64,000 bases of DNA, taken from NCBI RefSeq assembly GCF_014076415.1, contig NZ_CP043568.1:3162001-3226000 (forward strand), given 5' to 3'. The notes under the pieces were generated by a model. The model did not search any database. It had not been told where the DNA came from and was given only the letters and a program-made list of their open reading frames with translations. Below, piece after piece: positions 34,629-44,043 of this stretch; within the stretch, counting starts at the first letter, position 1, and every line of letters starts with the position of its first letter. Made by a program: the position numbers and the translations under genes. Source of the DNA: Comamonas testosteroni (GTDB lineage Bacteria; Pseudomonadota; Gammaproteobacteria; Burkholderiales; Burkholderiaceae_C).

Positions 34629-35975
34629 ATGCTCCTCCAATCCCCTTGGCAGCCTCGCCTTGCAAACCTTGAAGCCAATGCGGCCGAACGACTCGCACTT
34701 GCACTGGCCGACGACATCGTCGAGGGCCGGCTGGCGGGAGGTGACCGTCTGCCTGCACATCGAGATCTTGCAGAGAAGCTGCAAATCGGTCTTGGCTCGG
34801 TGACGAAGGCCTATGCCGCTCTGGAGCGCAGAGGTCTGACGCGCAGTGTCAAAGGGCGGGGAACATTTGTCGCGATTCAGCAGGCGCATGGTGATCGCCT
34901 GATTGACCTGTCGTCCAATGCGCCGCCGGCCGCGCTCAACGCACGCATCCTGGCACGGGCATTGACAGGCATCGCTCGCAAAATCGACGCGGACCATTTC
35001 AATTTCTATGCACCTCCTGGCGGACATCTGGAACATCGTCGTGTCCTCGCCCGCTGGCTGATGACACTTGGCTTGGTCGCCGATCCGTCGCTTCTGCTTT
35101 TGACGAGCGGCGCGCGCCAGGCGCTGTCGTTGGCTTTTGATCTGGCTTGCAGCCCGCAAGGATTGCTTGTGACCGAGCGGATCACCTATCCCGGCGCTAT
35201 TGCCCTGGCCCGGCGCAAAGGCTATCGGATGCAAGGTGTCGAGATCGATGCCGAAGGGATGGTGCCGCAAGCGCTTGCGGACGCACTTGGCAGTGTCACG
35301 CCAACCGATGGCAAGGCGGTCTACCTCACCCCGACGCTGCACAACCCGACAACTGCCACGATGAGCCTGGAGCGAAGGCAGGCCATCGTGGATGTATGCC
35401 GGAAAACGGGAGCATGGATCATCGAAGACGGGGTCTATTCCGCCGCTCTCCCTGATCTACCCCAGTTGTCGGCACTGGCGCCCGATATCTCATTGCATGT
35501 GAACGGGCTCTCCAAGTCGCTTGGGCCGGGGCTGCAGATCGGCATGTTGCTGGTCCCAAAAGAACTGGGCGGCGCTGCGCAAGAACTGGTGCAGGATGTG
35601 CCGATGGCACCATCAGCATTTTCCTGTGCGGTAGTCGATGAATGGCTGGCCACCGGCGTGATCGCCTCGATCCAGAGGGATCTGCGCCATGAGTCCCGGC
35701 GACGTGCCAGGCTTGCCGCTTCGCTTCTCGGGACTGGCGAGCCTGTCTGGCATCCCCATGCCTACAACGTCTGGCTGCCGATGAAGCGCGAGGCCGCCAA
35801 TAGTCTTGTCGCTGCAGCCGCAGAAATCGGTTTGAAGCTGACCCTGCCGGAATCCATGATGGTGGACCCGCAGGATGGGAGGAGCGGTCTTCGGATTTGC
35901 CTGGGCGCTCCCGGCTTCGAAGACCTGGGCGACGCGCTGAAGCTGCTGGCAGAGCTGCTCAAGCCGCAAGCTTGA
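34629..35975 (+). CDS. MocR-type regulator (GntR DNA-binding domain plus aminotransferase fold)
   Basis: The 448-residue protein has an N-terminal winged helix (about 10-75; RLPAHRDLAEKLQIGLGSVT, then KAYAALERRGLT) joined to a fold-type I aminotransferase domain. The PLP lysine is in LSKSLGPGLQIG, and HNPTTATMS matches the family. Such proteins use PLP as an effector or detect PLP-amino-acid adducts rather than acting as enzymes. The divergent VOC and DinB genes are the likely targets. The MFS gene that follows is on the other strand and probably has its own LysR. Confidence 0.92.
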   Translation: MLLQSPWQPRLANLEANAAERLALALADDIVEGRLAGGDRLPAHRDLAEKLQIGLGSVTKAYAALERRGLTRSVKGRGTFVAIQQAHGDRLIDLSSNAPPAALNARILARALTGIARKIDADHFNFYAPPGGHLEHRRVLARWLMTLGLVADPSLLLLTSGARQALSLAFDLACSPQGLLVTERITYPGAIALARRKGYRMQGVEIDAEGMVPQALADALGSVTPTDGKAVYLTPTLHNPTTATMSLERRQAIVDVCRKTGAWIIEDGVYSAALPDLPQLSALAPDISLHVNGLSKSLGPGLQIGMLLVPKELGGAAQELVQDVPMAPSAFSCAVVDEWLATGVIASIQRDLRHESRRRARLAASLLGTGEPVWHPHAYNVWLPMKREAANSLVAAAAEIGLKLTLPESMMVDPQDGRSGLRICLGAPGFEDLGDALKLLAELLKPQA

Positions 35976-36118
35976 GTGCGGTGCCGACGCAGGACTGCCG
36001 AAGAAGACAAGTGAGAGATGCCCGGCAATCCATCCACCCTGCCGCTGCAGGTACGGCTGAAGCAGGAGTTCTTCGAACTGCGCAAGGAATGGAGCAGATA
36101 CCGAAGAACTCCCCCGCC

Positions 36119-37291
36119 TTATCTTTGTACAACTGGAAAGCCGTGGCTCCTGGCTGCCCACACAACAGCCAGCGTTGCAGCTAGCAGCATCAGGAGTACC
36201 GGAGGGAATGCGGCGACGCCGAGATAATCCAGCAAGGCACCGCCAATCAGCCCTCCACTTGCAATCGCGATGTTCCAGGCTGTGACCAGCATGGACTGCG
36301 CAACGTCGGCCGCGTTGCCCGCCGCCTTGGCGATGGCTGTTTGAAGCAGTGTCGCCACACCGCCAAAAGCCAGGCCCCAGACGGCCACTGCCGCATACAC
36401 CACGGCAGGCGCATCGCCCATCAGGCCGAGTGCCAGCGCCGACAGGCCGAACAAAAGCGTACTGCCCAGCGTCAGGGCGCGCAGATGGCGATCGATCAGC
36501 ACGCCGATGACCCAGATACCCAGCAGCGAAGTGATGCCGAACATGAGCAGGACCAGGTCTGTTCGTTTCGCCATGTCTGCCGCCGCGAGAAATGGCGCGA
36601 TATAGGTATACAGGATGTTGTGTGCCAGAACGAAGGCCAGCACCACGAACAGCACCGGACGTACACCCGGGAAAGTGAACACATGCCCCAGAGACAGGCG
36701 TTTGCTCGCCGCCTGGCCCGCGAAATCTGGCAGCTTGACCTGTACCCATGCCATGAGCGCCAGTGCCAGTCCGCTCATGATGCCGAAGCACATCCGCCAG
36801 CCCAGCAAATTGCCTAGAAAGGTACCCGCCGGCACCCCAAGTGACAACGCCAATGGTGTACCCACCATCGCGATGGCGATGGCTCGGCCCTGCTGGTGCT
36901 CGGGCACCATGCGCGCGGCATAGCCCGCCAGCATCGCCCAAAGCAGACCGGCAGACACGCCCGCCAGAAAGCGCGCGATCATCGTCAGGACATAGTTGCT
37001 GGACAGGGCCGTGACAGTGTTGGTGATGGCAAAGCCTGCAATGGCCGCCAGCAGCAGTGGACGGCGGCGCACGCCCTGGGTGGCAGCGGTCAACGGGATG
37101 GCGGCTGCCAGCGAGCCCATGGCATAGATCGTGACCGTTTGTCCTGTCCAGGCTTCGGACACCATCAAGCCCTTCGCCATCTGAGGTAGCAGCCCTGCCG
37201 GCAGCGCTTCGGTCAGGATGGTGATGAACGCGGCCATTGCCAGCGCCAGCAATGATGCAATGGGCATGCGGTCTTGATGTGCGGCGGTCAT
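36119..37291 (-). CDS. MFS transporter (AraJ/drug-efflux-like)
   Basis: This 390-residue protein has 12 predicted helices. It starts with MTAAHQDRMPIASLLALAMA and contains the MFS motif-like GVRRRPLLLAAIAGF and LGVPAGTFLGNLLGWRMCFG. Its closest style is the AraJ/NepI/SotB group of exporters for sugars, nucleosides or drugs. It overlaps the serine-hydrolase gene by four bases (37288-37291), so the two form one unit. Their partner LysR is at 38598. Confidence 0.9.
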   Translation of the reverse strand: MTAAHQDRMPIASLLALAMAAFITILTEALPAGLLPQMAKGLMVSEAWTGQTVTIYAMGSLAAAIPLTAATQGVRRRPLLLAAIAGFAITNTVTALSSNYVLTMIARFLAGVSAGLLWAMLAGYAARMVPEHQQGRAIAIAMVGTPLALSLGVPAGTFLGNLLGWRMCFGIMSGLALALMAWVQVKLPDFAGQAASKRLSLGHVFTFPGVRPVLFVVLAFVLAHNILYTYIAPFLAAADMAKRTDLVLLMFGITSLLGIWVIGVLIDRHLRALTLGSTLLFGLSALALGLMGDAPAVVYAAVAVWGLAFGGVATLLQTAIAKAAGNAADVAQSMLVTAWNIAIASGGLIGGALLDYLGVAAFPPVLLMLLAATLAVVWAARSHGFPVVQR

Positions 37292-38481
37292 TGCACGACC
37301 TCCAGCGCACCATAGACTGCGTCGCGCAGCTCGGTGACGAAGCGACCGGACATGCCCTCGTACAGCGTATTGGTGAAGGCGACCACGCTGAGGCCGCGCG
37401 CCCTATCCACAAACCAGGCATGGCCGTAGGCGCCACCCCAGCGCCATGTACCTACCGATTCTGGCGACGCGGCGCGCAGCGGGTCCCGCAGGACTGAAAA
37501 GCCGAGGCCAAAACCAAAGCCCGGTGCATCCGGCAGCTCCAGTCCACCAGTCTGGTCCCGCCCCATCTCGTTGATCAGCTCATCGGGAAGCAATGCTCCC
37601 CTACCCTGCCGCAAGGCCTCCAGCAGTTGCAGAAAGTCTCCGGCCGTGCCTGCCATTCCAGCTCCGCCAGAAGGGAAAGCCAGGGCATCGAAGATACGAT
37701 CCGGGCTGTATCTGATGCCGACTGCGCCCTCGAATGGCGAAACCACTTCTCCTTCGGCCAGCGGATGTGGCTGGGGCGTATCGCTTACGTAAGCAGTGGC
37801 CACGCGCTGCGGATCGCGCACCAGGAAACCCGTATCGCTCATGCCCAAGGGACCTGTTACCCATTGGTTGACTGCTTCGTCCAGTGACGCACCGTGGATG
37901 TGTTCAATCAATGCCCCCAACACATCGGTTGCCAGCGAATAGCCCCAGGAGGTACCCGGCGCATACAGCAGCGGCACGCTGGCGATACGACGCAGGTTCT
38001 CAGCCAGATTGAAGTTGACTCTGTCCATGCCGTCCGAGGCACCAGCCCGGGCATAGGGGCCATCGGCATCGGCCTCGATAAAGCGATAGCCCAGCCCTGC
38101 TGTGTGGCTAAGCAACTGCCTGGCAGTGATGCGTGCTGGGCTGCCATCAATCAACCGGGGCTGGAACCCTGGGAGCCAGCGGCCGATGCCCTCATCGAGA
38201 TCGAGGCGGCCTTGCGCAACCAGCGCAAGCGCAGTGGCCGAAACGATGGGCTTGCTCACCGATGCCAGCCGGAAGATGGTCGTCAGCTCCATCGGGCGCG
38301 CGCTCTCGCGGTCGGCATGGCCGGCGGCCTGCTGGTGGATCAGTTCGCCGTTGTGTGCCACCAGCACGACGGCACCGACCAGCCGCCGCTCATCCAGAGC
38401 CTGCTGAATGACTGCATGGATGTGGGTGGACAGATGTAGGGGCGGAATGCCCGGGCGTAAAGGAAAGACGGGATAAGTCAC
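37288..38481 (-). CDS. serine hydrolase of the beta-lactamase/class C fold
   Basis: This 397-residue enzyme has the S-x-x-K motif in RLASVSKPIVS, with the Ser as nucleophile. A Y-x-x tyrosine is in SWGYSLATDVLG, and HTAGLGYRF and GTAGDFLQL match the esterase/penicillin-binding group. It lacks a signal peptide, so it is likely a cytoplasmic esterase or amidase and not a secreted beta-lactamase. It is first in the operon with the MFS gene, and the divergent LysR at 38598 is the likely regulator. Confidence 0.88.
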   Translation of the reverse strand: MTYPVFPLRPGIPPLHLSTHIHAVIQQALDERRLVGAVVLVAHNGELIHQQAAGHADRESARPMELTTIFRLASVSKPIVSATALALVAQGRLDLDEGIGRWLPGFQPRLIDGSPARITARQLLSHTAGLGYRFIEADADGPYARAGASDGMDRVNFNLAENLRRIASVPLLYAPGTSWGYSLATDVLGALIEHIHGASLDEAVNQWVTGPLGMSDTGFLVRDPQRVATAYVSDTPQPHPLAEGEVVSPFEGAVGIRYSPDRIFDALAFPSGGAGMAGTAGDFLQLLEALRQGRGALLPDELINEMGRDQTGGLELPDAPGFGFGLGFSVLRDPLRAASPESVGTWRWGGAYGHAWFVDRARGLSVVAFTNTLYEGMSGRFVTELRDAVYGALEVVQ

Positions 38482-38597
38482 GGAAGTGCCCTTGATTCAA
38501 TGGATCACACCGTGACGATAGAAAGTCTGAGATTAAAGAAAAAGTAGGCTACAGTTCCTTTTAATGCGGACAAAGATGTCTTCAATCATGGTACGTT

Positions 38598-39488
38598 ATG
38601 GACAGCTTGAATGGTTTCGCCGTGTTTGTGCAGGTTGCCGAAACGCGAAGTTTTGTTGCCGCCGGGCGACTGTTGGGCGTGTCGGCCTCAGCCATAGGCA
38701 AGAGCGTGGCGCGACTGGAAGATCGGCTGGGCGTACGCCTGTTTCACCGCAGCACGCGCAGTGTCACGTTGACAGCCGAGGGCATGCTGTTCCTGGAGCG
38801 CAGCCGACGTATCCTGGCCGAGATCGAAGCGGCAGAGCTCGAACTGGCGCAGGCCAGCAGTGCACCACGCGGGCGCTTGAGAGTGAGTTTGCCGCTGGTT
38901 AGCTCGCTGGTGCTGCCGGTGCTCGGCGAGTTCATGCGCGAGTACCCGGAGATCGAGCTGGATCTGGACTTCACCGACCAGATAGTTGACGTGATCGAGG
39001 AAGGCTTCGACGCCGTGGTGCGCACGGGCGAGCCCAGCGACTCTCGCCTCACGGCGCGCAGGCTGGGGGCTTTCCGTTCGCTGCTGGTGGCTTCACCAGA
39101 TTATCTGGCACGGCGAGGGACACCTCGGGAGCCTGCTGATCTGATGCAACACCATTGTCTGCACTACCGCTTCCCGCATAGCGGCAAGCTGGAGCCATGG
39201 ACTCTGCGAACCATGTCCGGCGAAACCGAGTTGCAGCTGCCCACCTCGATGATCTGCAACAACATCGAGACGCGCGTGTGCTTTGCCTTGCAGGGACTGG
39301 GGATAGCCTATCTGCCGGAATTTTCCATTCGCGAACAACTGGCTGATGGCCGGTTGCTACCGCTCCTTACCGACCATATGGAGCGCAGAGGCGTTTTTTA
39401 TGTGCTGTGGCCGGCAAGCAAGCACCCGTCGCCTAAGGTACGGGCTCTGGTTGATTTCTTGTGCGCACGCGTGTTCCCTGCTGCCTGA
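38598..39488 (+). CDS. LysR-family regulator (divergent from the hydrolase/MFS operon)
   Basis: The 296-residue regulator has a clear helix-turn-helix (ETRSFVAAGRLLGVSASAIG, then KSVARLEDRLGVRLFHRSTR) and a substrate-binding domain. Typical subfamily features include GRLRVSLPL and GFDAVVRTGEP. Only 116 bases separate it from the serine-hydrolase start, so it should control that operon. The effector is unknown. Confidence 0.9.
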   Translation: MDSLNGFAVFVQVAETRSFVAAGRLLGVSASAIGKSVARLEDRLGVRLFHRSTRSVTLTAEGMLFLERSRRILAEIEAAELELAQASSAPRGRLRVSLPLVSSLVLPVLGEFMREYPEIELDLDFTDQIVDVIEEGFDAVVRTGEPSDSRLTARRLGAFRSLLVASPDYLARRGTPREPADLMQHHCLHYRFPHSGKLEPWTLRTMSGETELQLPTSMICNNIETRVCFALQGLGIAYLPEFSIREQLADGRLLPLLTDHMERRGVFYVLWPASKHPSPKVRALVDFLCARVFPAA

Positions 39489-39587
39489 TTTGCTCAGGAT
39501 TCACGTCGTTTCCGGGGGCTGATAGCAGAGTCAGGTTCTTCTGTCATTGGCAAACAACCGCATCAGGCCCAGCGCAGTGTCGACCGG

Positions 39588-40490
39588 CTAGGAAGTCATG
39601 TAGTCTTGCAGCCCCTTCAACAGCGCATCAAATGTCACCTTGCAGCTCGGATTGTTGCGCAGATCTTCGTGCATGGTGAGCCAGGTCTCCAGGCTCAATG
39701 GAATGCTTCCAGGCAATATGTTCACCAGATTCCGGTCGCGCGCCGCTAGATTCACCTGGCACACGCCAATACCGCAGCCAGCTCGTATCAGCGCCATCTG
39801 TGCCATGTCGTTGTCGGTGCGCACCGCGAAGTTTTCGCGGCTCCAGATCGGGAACGCCTTGCGTGCGGCACGCACGAACGGCGTCTCTTCATCAAAGCCA
39901 ATCAGCGCATGCTGCGCCAGATCGGCCAGCGAGGCGGGCGTCCCGTGCTTGTCCAGATAAAGCCTGTGCGCATGCAGACCAAGTGACATCACCCCAACGC
40001 GCCGGGCAATCAGCTGCTCCTGCCTGGGTTGAGTCATGCGCACGGCGATGTCGGCCTCGCGCTGCAACAGGTCCTGTACGCGGCTGGTCAGCACCAATTC
40101 CACCGTCAGGTCCGGGTGTGTGTCCTGCAGTTGCGCAAGGATAGGTGGCAATACCTCTTGCCCTATCACCTCGCTGGCCGTCACGCGCACTGTGCCCTGG
40201 ATGCCCGAGCCTTGGCTTTCGGCCACACGTTTTAGCGCAGCGGCAGCGCTGTGCATGGTCTTAGCAAACGGCTTCAGCGCAAGCGCCGCCTCCGTGGGTA
40301 GAAGGCCCATTTGCGAACGTGTAAACAGCGTCACACCCAGCGCTTTTTCCAGCGCGTCCACATGCCGCCCCACGGTGGGCTGGGCAATTCCCATGGCGCG
40401 CGCCGCGCCGGACAATGAGCCCTCTTCCAGCACGCCCAAATAGGAGCGGTACAGCTCCCAGCCTATCTCGGTGGTGTTGTCGTTAGCCAT
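39588..40490 (-). CDS. LysR-family regulator (divergent from the epimerase-like gene)
   Basis: The 300-residue regulator begins MANDNTTEIGWELYRSYLGV. Its HTH contains LSGAARAMGIAQPTVGRHVD, then ALEKALGVTLFTRSQ. The effector domain follows after GTVRVTASEVIG. It lies 97 bases from the divergent NAD-binding protein gene and probably controls it. Between them, near 40495-40530, the sequence is AT-rich with TATGG/CCATA elements, a plausible operator. Confidence 0.9.
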   Translation of the reverse strand: MANDNTTEIGWELYRSYLGVLEEGSLSGAARAMGIAQPTVGRHVDALEKALGVTLFTRSQMGLLPTEAALALKPFAKTMHSAAAALKRVAESQGSGIQGTVRVTASEVIGQEVLPPILAQLQDTHPDLTVELVLTSRVQDLLQREADIAVRMTQPRQEQLIARRVGVMSLGLHAHRLYLDKHGTPASLADLAQHALIGFDEETPFVRAARKAFPIWSRENFAVRTDNDMAQMALIRAGCGIGVCQVNLAARDRNLVNILPGSIPLSLETWLTMHEDLRNNPSCKVTFDALLKGLQDYMTS

Positions 40491-40587
40491 ACAAAAATGT
40501 ATGGCGGCTACCATATGTTGGTCAATTGCTTAATAGCCATGCCAGCCTGAAACTTCCTCTCATCGCAACAAATTCAGGGGTAATGAG

Positions 40588-41691
40588 ATGGCAAGCAACA
40601 CTGCCTTGGTTCTAGGCGCCACCGGCGGTATCGGTGGCGAAATGGCACGGCAACTACGCTACGCAGGCTGGACAGTGCGCGCATTGCGCCGCGGTGGTGA
40701 GCAGCAAATTGAGCAGCGCGACGGTATGCTCTGGATGCGCGGCGACGCGATGAACCGCGACGATGTGCTGGCCGCCGCCGAAGGCTGCTCCGTCATTGTG
40801 CATGCCGTCAACCCGCCCGGCTACCGTCGCTGGGGTGAGCTGGTGCTGCCCATGCTGGACAACTCCATCGTCGCCGCGCAGGCTAACGGCGCCACCATCG
40901 TGCTGCCTGGCACAGTCTACAACTATGGACCCAGCGCCCTTCCCACGTTACATGAAGATTCGCTGCAGCAGCCCGTCACCCGCAAGGGTGCCATCCGTGT
41001 GGAGATGGAGCGGCGCCTGCAGCAGGCCAGCAGCCGGGGCTGCCGAGTGATCGTCGTGCGCGCGGGGGACTTCTTCGGACCCAAGCCGGGCAATAGCTGG
41101 TTCTCACAGGGCATGCTAAAGCCCGGCCAACCGGTCAAGTCCATCAGCATGCCCAACGCACCCGGGGTGGGCCACCAATGGTCTTACCTTCCCGACGTAG
41201 CCAGAGCCATGGTGGAGCTGGTGCAGCAGCGCGACACACTGGCTCCCTTTGCCACCTTCCACATGGCAGGCCACTGGGACGCCGACGGCACCCAGTTGGC
41301 CGCGGCGATCTGCCGTGTGGTCGTCAGGCGCGGTGGAGTCCAGCCCAAAGTGAGAGCCTTTCACTGGTGGCTTACCGCACTTGCAGCGCCCTTTGTACCG
41401 ACCTTGCGTGAGCTGCGTGAGATGCGCTATTTGTGGAGCACGCGGGTGGAGATGAGCAACGCCAAGCTGGTCTCGACGCTCGGACATGAGCCGCATACGC
41501 CGCTGGATGAGGCGGTGGAGGCCGCCTTGGAAGGTATGGGGTGCTTGCCGGCGACACCTGCACGCGAGTTAAGCGCCGTCAAAAAAACTCTCACCACAGC
41601 AGTGGTTGCGCTGGCCGTTGGCCTCTGTCTCTACACGAGCGATGTGCGTGCGGAACACCTGTTTGCGAATTTGCCAAGTATCGGTCGGTGA
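40588..41691 (+). CDS. NAD-dependent epimerase/dehydratase-like protein with odd C-terminus
   Basis: The 367-residue protein has an N-terminal Rossmann site (MASNTALVLGATGGIGGEMA), an NAD(P)-binding region and a C-terminal helix ending near GMGCLPATPAR, where such proteins normally stop. The last ~37 residues are different: VKKTLTTAVVALAVGLCLYT followed by SDVRAEHLF. This looks like a bacterial signal peptide with an A-x-x/RA cleavage site. It may be a C-terminal anchor or a scar of a fusion with the start of another gene. The divergent LysR at 39588 is its likely regulator. Confidence 0.85.
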   Translation: MASNTALVLGATGGIGGEMARQLRYAGWTVRALRRGGEQQIEQRDGMLWMRGDAMNRDDVLAAAEGCSVIVHAVNPPGYRRWGELVLPMLDNSIVAAQANGATIVLPGTVYNYGPSALPTLHEDSLQQPVTRKGAIRVEMERRLQQASSRGCRVIVVRAGDFFGPKPGNSWFSQGMLKPGQPVKSISMPNAPGVGHQWSYLPDVARAMVELVQQRDTLAPFATFHMAGHWDADGTQLAAAICRVVVRRGGVQPKVRAFHWWLTALAAPFVPTLRELREMRYLWSTRVEMSNAKLVSTLGHEPHTPLDEAVEAALEGMGCLPATPARELSAVKKTLTTAVVALAVGLCLYTSDVRAEHLFANLPSIGR

Positions 41692-41859
41692 TCTGACCTG
41701 GCAGCGATGGCGAACGACAGCTGTAGCGCATGCAGCCGAATTCAAGCATTGGTTCGATAGCATCAGTACGTTCCGAACTTGATCTGTCGTTCATCGCTGC
41801 AGCCTGGATCTGCCGTTCGCGGCCAGGCAGAGATCCAATGCCGACGTCTGGCGTCGCCA

Positions 41860-42189
41860 TCAATCTTCGTCGTCATCCTCACGCCAGCCTCGATGATGGT
41901 GTCTGTGCCACCTGTTCCAGCGTCGGCCGTCCTCCTGCCAGCGCCATCCCGGAACAGCTTCTGGCGGCGGCGCGACTATCACGGGCCGAGGGGCGTAGAC
42001 TGGCCGCGGAATGTATTGAACAGCCGGTGGTCCATATTGAACGGGCGGTGCCGCGTAATAGTACGAAGGCGAAGGCGCCGCAACGTAGGGAGCTGGAGCA
42101 CCGTAGCCTATACCCAGGTAGACCTCTGCATGACCAGGTGCCGCAGCCATGGCAAGTGCAGCAAACAGCGAGAGTGACGTGTAGTTCAT
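41860..42189 (-). CDS. secreted Pro/Tyr-rich protein (109 aa)
   Basis: From ATG 42189 the protein reads MNYTSLSLFAALAMAAAPGHA, a signal peptide cleaved after GHA, followed by a Pro/Tyr/Ala-rich segment (YGAPAPYVAAPSPSYYYAAP and similar) and a basic/aromatic tail rich in Trp, Arg and His, ending in acidic DDDED. Such proteins occur widely in Burkholderiales as periplasmic or surface low-complexity proteins. No enzyme function is suggested. Confidence 0.75.
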   Translation of the reverse strand: MNYTSLSLFAALAMAAAPGHAEVYLGIGYGAPAPYVAAPSPSYYYAAPPVQYGPPAVQYIPRPVYAPRPVIVAPPPEAVPGWRWQEDGRRWNRWHRHHHRGWREDDDED

Positions 42190-42392
42190 CAAGTGACTTT
42201 CAAGGCAATGGCGCTCGCCATGCTTGGTCTCTTTAACGAGGCGGATTTAGGAGCGTTGACCAGGCATTTGTAACTTGATACGCATAGATGCTTCGTATTT
42301 TTCCGACTGCCGAAAATTCATCGGCAGCTATAGGAACATGCGTGACCGTCATCGATAAGGAGCGAAAATTCCAACCTGTCCTCGGAATTTTT

Positions 42393-42788
42393 ATGAATCT
42401 CAATGGCAACCTGAAGGTTTGGGCAAAGCGGATCAAGCGCGATGGCGTGACACTCTGGTTCGCCGGAAGACACCCCGACACGCCTTGGCATGCGAAAGCG
42501 CTGGGGCTTCTTGTCGTGGCTTATGCGCTCAGCCCGATTGATCTGATTCCTGATTTCATCCCGGTTCTTGGATATGTGGACGACGTCCTCTTGCTTCCGG
42601 CGCTGATTTGGCTGACTGTCAAGCTGCTACCCGAATCGGTTCTGGCTGAATGCCGTGGTCAAGCCGATGCATGGATGGCCGAAAAAGGGGCGAAGCCAAG
42701 CAGTCGCGCGGGGGCGATCATGATCATCGCGTTGTGGGCCGCCATGGGGATCGCTGCATGGCTCTGGCTGAATCCTCAGTCGCTCTGA
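42393..42788 (+). CDS. YkvA/DUF1232-family membrane protein
   Basis: This 131-residue protein contains the DUF1232 signature: TPWHAKALGLLVVAYALSPI followed by DLIPDFIPVLGYVDDVLLLP. It has two or three membrane helices, including a C-terminal AIMIIALWAAMGIAAWLWL. The start is set at ATG 42393, where the family usually begins; an in-frame upstream extension shows no motif. The role of the family is not known. Confidence 0.85.
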   Translation: MNLNGNLKVWAKRIKRDGVTLWFAGRHPDTPWHAKALGLLVVAYALSPIDLIPDFIPVLGYVDDVLLLPALIWLTVKLLPESVLAECRGQADAWMAEKGAKPSSRAGAIMIIALWAAMGIAAWLWLNPQSL

Positions 42789-42903
42789 GACGGTTGCCTA
42801 CCGGGCGTTTGCGGACACACGGACATCGCGCAAAATACTGCCACGACGGTCTTCTTCGGAACCCCATTTCCCAGCTCAATACGCCGCTCACGCAACTACC
42901 CCT

Positions 42904-43210
42904 GTGTTTTGCCCAAACTGCTCAGCAGAACCCAGATTTCAAGAACATTCTGAATGCTGGAATTGCCAGGCGAGCTTTGCGAACGGTAGTGTTTGGAAGC
43001 CAATAGCATCCCCTATCGGAGAGTTCGGACCATTTCGGAAGCTTATTTCCAAAGTGGCTCCCGAAGCGCCCGCCGTTGACTCCACCGGAGAAAAAATCGC
43101 GAATGGCATCGGCCTGACCATATTGGGGATTTTCTTTGGGTGCTACAGGCCTTGTGATTCTGGTGATCATTCTGATCGTCAGCTTAAATCCATGCCTTAT
43201 ATGCAGGTAG
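42904..43210 (+). pseudogene. zinc-ribbon membrane protein, probably frameshifted
   Basis: From GTG 42904 the frame reads MFCPNCSAEPRFQEHSECWN and CQASFANG, giving CxxC...CxxC, the pattern of a zinc ribbon. A hydrophobic helix starts at IGLTILGIFFG. The frame then becomes hydrophilic, but the +1 frame from 43142 continues ATGLVILVIILIVSLNP and ends in CLICR at 43210. One base explains the break inside the membrane helix. The joined product of about 100 residues looks like a small zinc-ribbon membrane protein. Confidence 0.55.
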
Positions 43211-43419
43211 GTCAGGCACTCTATTGTCCGTACCTTGTGTCTGGCCGGTCATGCCGATCTACAGACACCTCGCAGCAGGGTATCGCCTGTCACCTTCAAT
43301 GACGACGGCTATTACCAAGAACACTCGAGTCGCTGTACGTCGAACACAGCTCGGCGCCCTGTAGTGACCAAAGAAAAGCCCCGGACGAGCGCCAGCAGGA
43401 GTCAGTTACTCGCCTGAAT

Positions 43420-43935
43420 CTAGGCCTTATTCAGGTAGCTCTTCTGCAGCATGTACATACGCAACACGCTCCGATATTGGCCGTTGGCAAAAAATTCATC
43501 GACCAATTCGCCTTCCGGCTGAAAGCCAAGCTTCGTATAGACATGGATAGCCTTGGCATTCTCCTTGTCCACATGCAAAAAGATCTTGTGCAGATTTAGA
43601 ACCTTGAAGCCATAGTCAAGCGCCAGACGAGTAGCACGAGTGGCAATCCCCTTGCCCTGCTGATCAGGAGCAACAATGATCTGAAACTCCGCTCGGCGAT
43701 GTACCAGGTCGATTTCCACCAACTCAACCAACCCCCCGCGAGCCCCTTCATGTTCGACTACAAAGCGACGTTCAGTTTGGTCGTGAACGTGTGAGTCGTA
43801 GAGGCTGGTCAGTTCATCAAAGGTCGCATAAGGCTCTTCAAACCAATACCGCATGATGCTGGCGTTGTTATCCAGGTGGTGCACAAAGCGCAAATCGTCG
43901 CGCTCCAATGGTCTTAGCTGAAGGGATGTCGTCAT
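43420..43935 (-). CDS. speG: spermidine N1-acetyltransferase
   Basis: This 171-residue GNAT protein is very similar over its whole length to E. coli Spe[63 protein letters not shown] and [17 protein letters not shown], then [16 protein letters not shown]. It acetylates spermidine and spermine, lowering free polyamine. The start is at 43935; 43947 would add four residues. A divergent LysR gene lies about 110 bases away and probably regulates it. Confidence 0.93.
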   Translation of the reverse strand: MTTSLQLRPLERDDLRFVHHLDNNASIMRYWFEEPYATFDELTSLYDSHVHDQTERRFVVEHEGARGGLVELVEIDLVHRRAEFQIIVAPDQQGKGIATRATRLALDYGFKVLNLHKIFLHVDKENAKAIHVYTKLGFQPEGELVDEFFANGQYRSVLRMYMLQKSYLNKA

Positions 43936-44043
43936 GGGTTCTTTCATTCAAATGTTTGGGAGGCCGCTTGAAGCGACCACGCTGCCAATGATCAATCAAT
44001 TTCTTACTTGCGAAAAGTTCAGATCAATCATTAAAATTGATCG

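Noticed and set aside
35613..37436. A 607-aa minus-strand frame over the MocR end and the MFS gene
   Set aside because: It has no recognisable motif and lies out of frame with the intact MFS transporter, which is clearly real.
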